NCBI RefSeq assembly: GCF_029263665.1
Contig: NZ_JAJUFQ010000010.1
Location: forward strand, 62,001 to 126,000
Source: Halomonas sp.
GTDB taxonomy: Bacteria > Pseudomonadota > Gammaproteobacteria > Pseudomonadales > Halomonadaceae
Direction: 5' to 3'
Length of the DNA stretch: 64,000 bases
The notes beneath the pieces were generated by a model, which worked only from the letters and a program-made list of their open reading frames with translations, was not told the origin of the DNA and ran no database searches. Both the position numbers and the translations under genes were made by a program. This document shows positions 45,820 to 53,536 of this stretch, in pieces (position 1 is the stretch's first letter; every line of letters begins with the position of its first letter).

Positions 45820-46301
45820 AGCAGCAAGGAATGTTGCACTCGCAGAAGTGCATGCATTGGCGTTGCGCTCTGAATAGGTGTGCAGGGTAAATATATAGAG
45901 CGGGAATATATCGTGCGGATAGGGTGTTACGGGAAGGTGCGCCATCCTTGGCCCACGAACAACACCCGAACGTGACGCGACAGCCATCCTGGCATGAATA
46001 CCCATCCTGGGTTGTACGTCGCATCACGCAGCTATGATAAACAAATGCAGGTAGCAGGGATGTAGGAAATCACCGATTTGGCATGTAGGACAATGCAGGT
46101 AGACGAGTGTCTGCCATCTGTTGCGTGAGGGCTGGATAGGGTCAGGAGCAAGGTCTCACTCCAATGGCTCACCTGACATGTATTACAGGCTGCCATTTGG
46201 CAGCCTTTTTTATAGCGTACCCTGTGATCAAGACTCTTCTCCAGCATGAGAGAGGCACTGATATGGCAGCGCTATCGTGCATCGCCCTGACGCCTGATGT
46301 T
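45820..46301. other. Gap with terminator-like hairpin and possible small RNA
   Basis: 482 bases without a gene. A strong hairpin AGGCTGCCA-TT-TGGCAGCCT followed by T5 (46187-46211) points right and lies 370 bp after znuA, which seems far for a znuA terminator. TTGTAC/TATGAT-like elements near 46012-46038 (15-bp spacing, poor) could start a ~170-nt transcript. A repeated ATGCAGGTAG occurs at about 46046 and 46092. Confidence 0.35.
46187..46211 (+). terminator. Intrinsic terminator
   Basis: Nine-bp perfect stem with a 2-nt apex (effectively a 4-nt loop) and TTTTTTAT tail. Confidence 0.8.
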
Positions 46302-46928
46302 CTATCTCCGCAGAAGGAGGTCGAGGGAGAAAAAGCTGAGGACTGAACCTGAGAGCAGGCGTTGGGTGCGTATAGCCGATGGCCGCCTGGCAAGTAGCTC
46401 GCTGATGGATGATGCTGCCAAGACGATCATGCCGTTGATCGTGACCGCTATAGCAATCTGAACAAGACCGAGCTGGATGAACTGCGTCAGCGTCGAACCT
46501 GCGGTGACATCAATGAACTGTGGAATCAGTGCCGAGTACATCAAGGCGATCTTCGGATTCAGCAGGTTGGTCACCAACCCCATCGCGAATAGACGCTGTG
46601 ATGAGTGGGGAGCAAGCTTTCTTGCCTCGAACAGGGAGTGTCCGTTGGGGCGTATCATGTTCCAGGCCATATATCCCAGATAGATTGCTCCTGCGATTCG
46701 TATGACATCATAAGCGATTGGTACTGCCTCAAATAATGCGGCAAGGCCAAGTGCAGAGGCAAACATGTAGCAGAGGAAGCCGAGAGCGACTCCTGTCAAC
46801 GAGATCAGTCCTGCAAGTCGACCTTGCGATAGGGTTCGTGATGTCAGATACACCATGTTGGGGCCAGGAGTCAGGACCATCCCTAGAGAGATCAATGCCA
46901 CTCCGAGCAGACTTTCGACGCTTATCAT
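46302..46928 (-). CDS. LysE/RhtB-family exporter
   Basis: A 208-residue inner-membrane protein with about six hydrophobic segments and the family N-terminal pattern LTPGPNMVYLTSRTLSQGRLAGLISLTGVALG plus NLLNPKIALMYSALIPQF. Members export amino acids such as lysine, homoserine or threonine. Substrate cannot be read. It stands alone, with no regulator beside it. Confidence 0.88.
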   Translation of the reverse strand: MISVESLLGVALISLGMVLTPGPNMVYLTSRTLSQGRLAGLISLTGVALGFLCYMFASALGLAALFEAVPIAYDVIRIAGAIYLGYMAWNMIRPNGHSLFEARKLAPHSSQRLFAMGLVTNLLNPKIALMYSALIPQFIDVTAGSTLTQFIQLGLVQIAIAVTINGMIVLAASSISELLARRPSAIRTQRLLSGSVLSFFSLDLLLRR

Positions 46929-47029
46929 GGCCAGGGGCCTCCCGATTAATGGAGCGAGTCCCAGGCAATGCGAGCTGCATTGCCTGTTTTTATCGTAAAG
47001 TCGGTCATGATGACCTGCATCAGGATGGG

Positions 47030-47350
47030 TTACTTGTCAGTCCCGATGGTCAGTCGTAATGCTTGAAGGCCCCCCAGTTCGAGTTGCACATCGTCGGAGA
47101 AAACGGGATGGCCCTGGACACGGATATCGAGTGTGGCTTCGGCACCATGGTAAATGACATCGGCCGAGACATTGGCATGGGTGCTCAGGGGGGCTTGCAA
47201 GCTGTAGTCGACACCTTTGACCTCTAACGCGCCAAGCCCAAGGTCGTCGACCTGCTCTTCGATCAGCTGATGGATACTTGCTCCATAGTAAAAGTACAGT
47301 CCGCTGTAGGCGAGTCCAGCGATTACGATGAGGGATAAGAGTTTGCCCAC
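47030..47350 (-). CDS. Small membrane-anchored hypothetical protein
   Basis: A 106-residue protein with one N-terminal membrane anchor (about residues 4-22) and a beta-rich extracytoplasmic domain. Not recognised. The start is a GTG at 47350, supported by AAGGAG 7 nt upstream. It lies between the LysE-type gene and terC, both on the same strand, with about 100 bp on each side. Confidence 0.6.
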   Translation of the reverse strand: MGKLLSLIVIAGLAYSGLYFYYGASIHQLIEEQVDDLGLGALEVKGVDYSLQAPLSTHANVSADVIYHGAEATLDIRVQGHPVFSDDVQLELGGLQALRLTIGTDK

Positions 47351-47446
47351 GATACTACTCCTTGTCTGAAAGGCACCTTATACCATGATGCGAGCACCGA
47401 CTCGTGTTCATGATAGAACTCACGCTGGAAAATCGACTGCTCAAGC

Positions 47447-47475
47447 AAAACAGCAGCGCGGTGCGCTGCTGTTTT
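47447..47475 (-). terminator. Terminator of terC
   Basis: Perfect arms AAAACAGCAGCGC and GCGCTGCTGTTTT with a 3-nt loop, between terC and the small membrane protein gene. Confidence 0.88.
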
Positions 47476-47519
47476 GCCGACTCAGGGCTCGGTTGCTGTT
47501 CAAGGTGTGGTCGAGGGTA

Positions 47520-48521
47520 TCAAGAGTGATCTGTCTTGCTGCCGATGACATGGGTCTTGAGCAGGCTGGCAACAGTCGTGATGACCAGTGTTCCGATGAT
47601 GATCGTCAGAGACAGCCAGATGGGGATTTCAGGTCCCCAATGGATAGGCTGCCCATCATTGATGAAGGGAATGTTGTTGGTGTGCAGGGCTTCGAGCACG
47701 AGCTTGGTGCCGATGAAGCCGAGAATCAAGGAAAGTCCTACTCCCAGGTAAACAAGGCGGTCCAGCAATCCACCCAGCAGGAAATACAGTTGCAACAGGC
47801 CAAGCAGGGCAAAGGCATTGGTGGTGAAGACGATATAAGGCTCTTTGGTCAAGCCATAGATGGCGGGAATGGAGTCCAGGGCAAAGAGCAGATCAGTGAA
47901 GCCGAGAGCGACAACAACGAAGAACAGTGGCGTCGCCAGCTTCTTGCCGTCTATGCGAGTGAACAGACGATTACCATGATATTCACTGGTGGCCGGAATC
48001 ACGCGCCGTGCATAGCGCTCGATCCAACTGGGGTGTTGGCCCTCATCGTCGTCCTTTGTTTCGCTGAAGTGTGCTCTCGCAAGGTGCACGGCGGTATAGA
48101 TCAGGAAAGCGCCGAACAGGTAGAAGACCCAGCTGAAACGCGCGATGGCAGCAGCTCCAAGAGCGATGAACAGAGCGCGCATGATCAGCGCGATGGCGAT
48201 ACCCAGCAGTAGAACCTTCTGTTGGTAGATTCTCGGTACTGCAAAGCGGGCCATGATGATCACGAAGACGAACAGGTTGTCGACCGACAGACTTTTCTCG
48301 GTGACGAAGCCCGCAAAGTACTCGGCGCCATGCTGAGGCCCCCAGAAGATCCAGATGCCTGCGCCAAAGATCATCGCCAGGCTGATGAAGAAAATGGACC
48401 AGCCTACCGATTCCTTGAAGGTCGGTTCATGGGGTTTGCGCGCATGGAAAGCGAAGTCGAAGAGAAACAGGGCAATGATGCCAGCAATTGTAGCCAGCCA
48501 CAGCCATGCAGGAACGGCCAT
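47520..48521 (-). CDS. alx: TerC/Alx-family membrane protein, Mn-riboswitch controlled
   Basis: A 333-residue inner-membrane protein with about nine hydrophobic segments and the TerC motifs FVTEKSLSVDNLFVF and ALGFTDLLFALDSIPAI, whose acidic residues are thought to handle metal. Alx/TerC proteins are linked to manganese export and metalation of secreted enzymes. ATG 48521 is used (GGAGG 7 nt upstream); the longer frame begins inside the riboswitch. A yybP-ykoY element fills the leader, so expression should rise with Mn2+. Confidence 0.9.
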   Translation of the reverse strand: MAVPAWLWLATIAGIIALFLFDFAFHARKPHEPTFKESVGWSIFFISLAMIFGAGIWIFWGPQHGAEYFAGFVTEKSLSVDNLFVFVIIMARFAVPRIYQQKVLLLGIAIALIMRALFIALGAAAIARFSWVFYLFGAFLIYTAVHLARAHFSETKDDDEGQHPSWIERYARRVIPATSEYHGNRLFTRIDGKKLATPLFFVVVALGFTDLLFALDSIPAIYGLTKEPYIVFTTNAFALLGLLQLYFLLGGLLDRLVYLGVGLSLILGFIGTKLVLEALHTNNIPFINDGQPIHWGPEIPIWLSLTIIIGTLVITTVASLLKTHVIGSKTDHS

Positions 48522-48552
48522 AGAGAATCCTCCGGTAAACGGTGTAGTTACC
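48522..48552 (-). promoter_or_regulatory. Expression platform of the Mn riboswitch
   Basis: Just after the aptamer, CGGTAA and TTACCG can pair as a hairpin directly before the GGAGG ribosome binding site of terC, overlapping the last base of the aptamer's closing stem. No T run follows, so control is probably translational. Confidence 0.5.
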
Positions 48553-48660
48553 GAAAGTCTCTTCTCCATCGGTTAGGCCGATGCTGTTGCCACCGGGACC
48601 ATTGGGTCCGTGTTGACGACGACGACACTGGGAGAGGGCTCCCAGAGAATACTCCCTTTC
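48553..48660 (-). promoter_or_regulatory. yybP-ykoY manganese riboswitch
   Basis: On the minus strand the leader shows GAAAGGGAGTA at the 5' side and GAGACTTTC at the 3' side closing P1, a GGGAG-CCCT-CTCCC hairpin, GTCGTCGTCAACAC, then GACC-CAAT-GGTC and CCGGTGGCAAC. These match the layout and conserved loops of the yybP-ykoY family upstream of alx/terC and mntP genes, which binds Mn2+. Confidence 0.85.
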
Positions 48661-48668
48661 TTCCGCGC

Positions 48669-48697
48669 ATTCTGCATGCTTGCATCAGGCAGCGCAA
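48669..48697 (-). promoter_or_regulatory. terC promoter
   Basis: Minus-strand TTGCGC (48697-48692), 17-bp spacer and CAGAAT (48674-48669); the start would fall near 48662, at the first base of the riboswitch. Confidence 0.4.
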
Positions 48698-48915
48698 TAT
48701 GAAATGTCGAGATGTGATTGAAGCGGCAGAGGTGATGCACGGAATGCGGTAGTGGGCTGTGGGGGCTTGCTCTTGCTACTGGCCATTCTCAAAAGTGGAT
48801 CACCTGTCCGAGCACCGGGCAGGCGCGCTATGCTTGGGAATATGGAATCTAACCCGCCACGCCAGGAGGCACGGCATCCGATCGTTCGGCCCCAGTGGCC
48901 GAGGGAGGCAACGTC

Positions 48916-49386
48916 ATGGCCATGCCGATGACGATTCGGGAATACCTCCGTGCTTGCGATATCGACTATGAAGAGGTGTCCCACCCACGAGCTGTATCGA
49001 CCAGCCGCATCGCTGAGGTGTCACATGTCAGCGGCAGCCAGCTGGCAAAGGCTATCATGCTACACGGTGATACCGGTTATCGTGTTGCTGTGGTACCCAG
49101 CACCTGTGACGCGGACCTGAATGAGCTGTCGCAGCTATTTCATGAGGAGCTAGAACTCGCTACTGAGGACGAAGTATGTCGGGAGTTTGATGACTGCGAT
49201 CCAGGGGCGGCTATCGTCGTGGGTCAAGCATATGGCCTGCAGGTCTACCTGGACGACCAGCTAAGTCATCAGCCGGACATCTACTTCGAGGCTGGCGATC
49301 ACGAGACCCTGGTACATATGAGTGGTAATGACTTCGATCGCCTGATGGTTGATAGCCATCACGGCTCCTTTAGTAGGCCCCACTAA
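48916..49386 (+). CDS. YbaK/ProX-type aminoacyl-tRNA deacylase
   Basis: A 156-residue single-domain protein of the YbaK/EbsC/INS family that hydrolyses mischarged tRNAs in trans. Residues MTIREYLRACDIDYEEVSHPRAVSTSRIAEVSHVSG fit the family start, and the lysine in QLAKAIML is the expected conserved lysine. ATG 48916 follows GGAGG by 8 nt. Its tRNA specificity is unclear. Divergent from terC. Confidence 0.82.
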   Translation: MAMPMTIREYLRACDIDYEEVSHPRAVSTSRIAEVSHVSGSQLAKAIMLHGDTGYRVAVVPSTCDADLNELSQLFHEELELATEDEVCREFDDCDPGAAIVVGQAYGLQVYLDDQLSHQPDIYFEAGDHETLVHMSGNDFDRLMVDSHHGSFSRPH

Positions 49387-49403
49387 CGAAGTGTGTTTGT
49401 TAC

Positions 49404-49438
49404 GCGCCGGTTGGATGATGCGCCAACCGGCGCTTTTA
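49404..49438 (+). terminator. Terminator after the deacylase gene
   Basis: Arms GCGCCGGTTGG (49404-49414) and CCAACCGGCGC (49423-49433) with TTTTA tail, 18 bp after the stop codon. Confidence 0.85.
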
Positions 49439-49483
49439 GTTCTGATACCACCTTGCAGCAAACCATATCCTCGAAGCAATAAT

Positions 49484-50539
49484 TCAGCGCCTCTCTAATA
49501 GTAGCTTCTCTCGATATAATTTCATCCATTCTGCAATATCTATTGAAGTTAATTCATGTTTCCATTTTTTATGATGTTTAGTACCTAGTTTATCGGATAG
49601 CCACCTTTTAGGAATCTTTCCTATGCTTAGAAGACCTTCCTCGGATTTTATGGAAAGTTTTGTGTTGGAAATAGTCTGCTCAAGACTAGAGCCAAGACGC
49701 CTTTCCATCCACTTAGTTGAACTACGATTATCTCTAAGAATAGGCCTTAACAGGCTGGAGTGAAACTTTATCTTCGGGCCATCTAAATCAGAAAGTGCAT
49801 TTATAAGGACGTGCTCCTCTGCTGTAGAAAGCCTTTTTGCATTGACTTCAGAAGAAAATTTACGGAATGTATATAGTAGTTTTATGGCTGGAAGTGATAA
49901 ACTTTCATTAACTTTTATGATGCTATTTTGGTTTATTTCTATGCCTAGGCGTGAGCAGAAATCAGTCACTACACATCCTGAAGGAAAGCTCTTAGTGTCA
50001 AAATTCCAATAGCTAACATTTTCTTGTCCGAAGACACTTTCTATTCTAGAGAAATTTCTTCGATAACGGGGATATAGCCTGCGTAAGTTAAAGTCTGATG
50101 CTCCGCCCTTAACTACTTGTTGGAAAGCGCTTTCAATGAAAGATGCTGGTGGTCTAATGTATCCAACCAGTTGTATGTCATCAAAATACTTGGATAGGGT
50201 CCCTCTAAAATCAACTAGTGACTCCTGCGGCATTATTGAAATCGACTCTCCTGAGATTATCGTAACTCGATTGCCTGCCTTTTCTAGCTCATTTTCAATT
50301 ATAGAGCGTAAATGATTTCCACGGCGTATAGCTTCTATCTGGTCCGTTTTATTATGGTCAGAAACGATGTTTTTAGTCTTATTGGAAAAAGCATTCTGTA
50401 TTGGCTTGCTATGATTTCCACTGCTATTGATATCTAGATAATAGAAGTTGCTGTCCTGCAAGTTTCTCTGAAGAGTCTTTTGAATTGAAGACGACCCTGT
50501 CTTGTGCATGCCATAATGTATAATGCATTTTCTCATCAT
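49484..50539 (-). CDS. Sulfotransferase-like protein in AT-rich DNA
   Basis: A 351-residue protein whose N-terminus IIHYGMHKTGSSSIQKTLQ matches the 5'-phosphosulfate-binding P-loop of bacterial sulfotransferases, with RPPASFIESAFQQ resembling the 3'-phosphate-binding helix region. It would transfer sulfate from PAPS to a glycan or lipid. No signal peptide or membrane segment. Its base composition and codon use are far more AT-rich than the neighbours, a sign of horizontal transfer. No other surface-polysaccharide gene accompanies it. Confidence 0.65.
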   Translation of the reverse strand: MMRKCIIHYGMHKTGSSSIQKTLQRNLQDSNFYYLDINSSGNHSKPIQNAFSNKTKNIVSDHNKTDQIEAIRRGNHLRSIIENELEKAGNRVTIISGESISIMPQESLVDFRGTLSKYFDDIQLVGYIRPPASFIESAFQQVVKGGASDFNLRRLYPRYRRNFSRIESVFGQENVSYWNFDTKSFPSGCVVTDFCSRLGIEINQNSIIKVNESLSLPAIKLLYTFRKFSSEVNAKRLSTAEEHVLINALSDLDGPKIKFHSSLLRPILRDNRSSTKWMERRLGSSLEQTISNTKLSIKSEEGLLSIGKIPKRWLSDKLGTKHHKKWKHELTSIDIAEWMKLYREKLLLERR

Positions 50540-50877
50540 GATTTATTTTAACCTTGTATTGATTTTTGTTGCATTTTGATTAAATTGCTATTGGCTGGTT
50601 ATATTTTTTGATCTTGACGTGCCCAGCAGAAACACCATAGCTTAATGCAATAAACATGGGTGTAAGAGATTGACGATGTAGTTTATAGGAAATTGGCTTT
50701 GTTTGATGTAGTAGATATGGTGTGAAGAGGCTTATGGAAAAAGGTGAATCAGTGTCCATCCCCACTTGCCTGATTTAGGGAATGAGTCCGAGACCAGGGG
50801 GTGGGAAATGAATGGCTTTATGTGGTGCTTGATTATTGTTTTGTCGACCAAATTGGGATGGCTGCGAGGCAGGGATG

Positions 50878-50901
50878 AAAAAGCCTCGGCGGAATGCCGA
50901 G
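50878..50901 (-). terminator. Isolated minus-strand terminator
   Basis: Minus-strand CTCGGC-ATTCC-GCCGAG followed by GCTTTTT. No gene immediately upstream uses it; it may be the old end of the tRNA-Gly-Cys-Leu transcript. Confidence 0.6.
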
Positions 50902-51351
50902 ACATGGATGGGAAGCAGATTATGTAGTTGCGCCAGATTTTCCTGGGCGGTGGAGGCGATGACGGACTGTCTGTTGGGTATGAAATGGCCTGCTCGATAG
51001 GCTGGCTGCAATCAGGTGTCACGTGGGTCAGGGGTAGTCGGGGTAAAGAACTGAAGTAAACGGGAGTCTTGGGATAAACATCCCATCTTCGCCACTGGAA
51101 ATCCTAAGGGTGTCATTGCGTGCTAACAGGGTAGAACTTGCCAAGGTGGAAGTAACTCTCGGCACCCAGGTGGGAGCCCTCGACGCTATAGTGTCGATCT
51201 CCGGGGCGGAGGCCAGTGAGCGTCATCTCGTGGCCTTTGCTGTGTCGAACGGCAGCCTTTACCGGCGTTGACTACATGACAGCTGCGATACCACATATCT
51301 CGCGTAATCCGGATGTGGTGAGCTGGAACTGGCAAGAATACGTGCAAGGAA

Positions 51352-51415
51352 TACTGATGCCTGGAGTCGGGGTTGAGTCGACACGCTGTTACCATGGAAA
51401 GAGTTCAAGTTCGTG
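51352..51415 (-). pseudogene. Degenerate tRNA-Leu fragment
   Basis: The stretch from ACTGATGCCTGGAGTCGGGG through CGCTGTTACCATGGAAAGAG to TTCAAG aligns without gaps to the 3' half of the intact tRNA-Leu at 52511-52572, from the 3' end through the T arm, variable arm and into the anticodon stem. I count roughly 70-75% identity over 60 bases. The T-loop and stems carry unpaired changes, so it is not a working tRNA. It is in the same orientation as the intact gene. Confidence 0.7.
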
Positions 51416-51536
51416 CCCACGGCAGTCTCGGTGAGTACGGGTCGCTTGTCGCAAGGCGATCCACTGACGTCTCTCTTTTGACAGCATAGTAAAACCTGAT
51501 CTGACTTCTCTGTTATCGGACTTGTGGAGAATGGCG

Positions 51537-52283
51537 ATGATAAAGACCCTAGGCATCCTGCTGCCAGACGATGGGCCGGATGATTACGAATGGTATGCGC
51601 TGAGTGGTGAAACTGTGCCTGGTGATGGTACGTTGCCGCAGATCTCGGTGGGCAAGGTCGAGAGTGATGGCCATCACGAACCCGCGGCCCTGACTGCCTT
51701 AGGGGCGGTGGCACGGTTAGCGCCAGTGGGGGAGAGGCTGGTACGTGGACACGGAGTTCAGGTACTTGTATGGGCGTGCACCAGCGGGAGCTTCATTGGT
51801 GGGCTCAATTGGGCACGTGACCAGACGGCAGGTCTTGAAGCTGCTCTGGGTGTGCCGGTAACCAGCACTGCGCTAGCCTTCCAACAGGCACTGGTTGCTC
51901 TTGGTGAGAGCAAGGTGGACCTGCTCAGTCCATATCCTGAGGAAGTCACCGAGCGGCTGGTGCGATTCCTGGAGGAAGGCGGTGTGACAGTAGTACATTG
52001 CAAGGCGCTGGACTGCCCTTATGCGGCAGATTCGAATCAACTTGATATTGTCGCTGCAGTAGAGGCATTCGGTCGAGAACATCCGAGTAGCACCAATACG
52101 CTATTGGTACCGGATACCGCAGTGAATACTTTATCCCGACTAGACGCGATGGCAGGCCAGGCAGGTCGCCCGGTGCTAACGGCCAACCAGGTAAGCCTTT
52201 GGGCAGGGCTTGGGCTGCTTGATGGTGCCGAGGTGCCGGTTCGCTATCTAAGGCAGTTGGCAAGCCGGCGCAGACAGTGTTAG
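51537..52283 (+). CDS. Asp/Glu racemase-superfamily protein (maleate isomerase/AMDase-like)
   Basis: A 248-residue protein related to maleate cis-trans isomerase and arylmalonate decarboxylase. The first conserved cysteine is in VLVWACTSGSFIGG and a second in VVHCKALDCPYA, the expected two-cysteine arrangement across the active site. The reaction is unknown. ATG 51537 has GGAGA 6 nt upstream. It lies alone between the degenerate and the intact tRNA-Leu, so it may have come with an inserted segment. Confidence 0.75.
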   Translation: MIKTLGILLPDDGPDDYEWYALSGETVPGDGTLPQISVGKVESDGHHEPAALTALGAVARLAPVGERLVRGHGVQVLVWACTSGSFIGGLNWARDQTAGLEAALGVPVTSTALAFQQALVALGESKVDLLSPYPEEVTERLVRFLEEGGVTVVHCKALDCPYAADSNQLDIVAAVEAFGREHPSSTNTLLVPDTAVNTLSRLDAMAGQAGRPVLTANQVSLWAGLGLLDGAEVPVRYLRQLASRRRQC

Positions 52284-52512
52284 CAGGCACCGAGTGGGAC
52301 GGGCGTGTCCGACACAACTTTCAGCGCATCGTATTGGAAGAGTGTTTGAGATGGCCAGGGGAGTGATGCTTGGTCACTCATCGCTTGTTGTCACAAGTCG
52401 ATAGCCAAGGCGGTGCTGGATAGGTGGGATGAGATAGCAGGCAAACTACCACGACTGCGCAGAAAAGAAATGACAGGAGAAACCGGAATTCGCCGTAAGG
52501 CATTGAAAATAC

Positions 52513-52599
52513 TGGTGCCCGGAGCCGGGCTCGAACCGGCACGGTGTTACCACCGAGAGATTTTAAGTCTCTTGCGTCTACCAATTTCGCCATCCGGGC
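52513..52599 (-). tRNA. tRNA-Leu(TAA)
   Basis: 87 nt with encoded CCA and the long variable arm of leucine tRNAs. Acceptor GCCCGGA/TCCGGGC, anticodon arm AGAGA-CTTAAAA-TCTCT. Part of a tRNA Gly-Cys-Leu run. Confidence 0.96.
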
Positions 52600-52649
52600 A
52601 GGAGAGGTTCGAGCAGTCTATCCAATGTGGGCACATCAGAAAGGAAAAA

Positions 52650-52723
52650 TGGAGGCTGGAGTCGGAATCGAACCGGCGTACACGGAGTTGCAGTCCGCTG
52701 CATGACCACTCTGCCATCCAGCC
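52650..52723 (-). tRNA. tRNA-Cys(GCA)
   Basis: 74 nt with encoded CCA. Acceptor GGCTGGA/TCCAGCC, anticodon arm GCGGA-CTGCAAC-TCCGT. Confidence 0.96.
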
Positions 52724-52748
52724 TCATTGAGTCATCATCTTTCGAAGA

Positions 52749-52823
52749 TGGAGCGGGAAACGAGATTCGAACTCGCGACCCCAACCTTGGCAAGGTTGTG
52801 CTCTACCACTGAGCTATTCCCGC
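52749..52823 (-). tRNA. tRNA-Gly(GCC)
   Basis: 75 nt with encoded CCA. Acceptor GCGGGAA/TTCCCGC, anticodon arm CAACC-TTGCCAA-GGTTG. First of the three-tRNA run that follows pgsA. Confidence 0.96.
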
Positions 52824-52884
52824 CTGACTCGAGGACGCATTATACGGATAAGCCCGTGACTGTCAAACGCTTTTTGCCATTGGC

Positions 52885-53433
52885 TTACATGGAACGACTG
52901 AGATGCGGCCAAGCTGCGCGCAGGTACTGGGCCATGGACCAGAGGGTCAGAATAGCGGCTGCATAAAGGGTGGCGACTCCCAGGTCTGCGATGGGGGTAC
53001 CAGGATGAGAAGCGAGCAAGAGCAGCAAGGCAACCATCTGTAGCGTCGTCTTGATCTTGCCGATCCAGGATACCGCCACGCTGCTGCGCTTGCCCATTTC
53101 TGCCATCCACTCGCGCAGTGCGGAAATGACAATTTCGCGACCGATGATCACCAGCGCAGGAAGGGTCAACCACATGGCGTCATAACGCTCGATCAATAAG
53201 GCCAGGGCCACCGCCACCATCAGCTTGTCGGCAACGGGGTCGAGAAAGGCGCCAAAAGGGGTGGACTGGTCCCAACGCCGTGCCAGATAACCGTCCAGCC
53301 AGTCTGTCACTGAGGCCAGGGCGAAGAGTGCAGCGGCCACCAGCATGCTCCATTTGAAAGGCAGGTAGAACAGCACTACCAGCAAGGGAATGAAAACGAT
53401 GCGTGCCAGGGTCAACAGATTGGGGATGTTCAT
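52885..53433 (-). CDS. pgsA: CDP-diacylglycerol-glycerol-3-phosphate 3-phosphatidyltransferase
   Basis: A 182-residue inner-membrane enzyme making phosphatidylglycerol phosphate. The CDP-alcohol phosphotransferase signature is complete: Asp44, Asp47-Gly48, Ala51-Arg52, Gly61, Asp65 and Asp69. It follows uvrC by about 100 bp, the conserved gacA-uvrC-pgsA order of gammaproteobacteria, and the tRNA-Gly-Cys-Leu genes come next. Confidence 0.95.
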   Translation of the reverse strand: MNIPNLLTLARIVFIPLLVVLFYLPFKWSMLVAAALFALASVTDWLDGYLARRWDQSTPFGAFLDPVADKLMVAVALALLIERYDAMWLTLPALVIIGREIVISALREWMAEMGKRSSVAVSWIGKIKTTLQMVALLLLLASHPGTPIADLGVATLYAAAILTLWSMAQYLRAAWPHLSRSM

Positions 53434-53536
53434 GGGTAACCGCTGTCCTTGCTTGGAAGGTGCTAATTGTTCAGATTGTGGCTCGCGCGGCGTCAGGGCC
53501 CCGCAAAAAAGCCTATTCTATCCATGATTGCCATTG

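Larger units (their letters stand above)
50540..51536. other. Long gene-poor island-like stretch
   Basis: About 1 kb with no convincing gene. The left half is AT-rich like the sulfotransferase gene. It contains a minus-strand terminator (50878-50901) and a degenerate tRNA-Leu copy (51352-51415). The piece 51120-51350 has normal composition and looks like decayed coding sequence, but I cannot name it. Confidence 0.5.

Noticed and set aside
47385..48212. 275-codon plus-strand open frame opposite terC
   Set aside because: Composition is that of an antisense frame of a membrane protein, and it crosses the terC terminator.
48522..48569. Longer terC start (16 extra codons)
   Set aside because: It begins inside the riboswitch aptamer stem, and ATG 48521 has a clear GGAGG site.
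50580..51022. Minus-strand frames of 61-96 codons in the AT-rich gap
   Set aside because: No ribosome binding site, atypical composition, and they cross a terminator hairpin.
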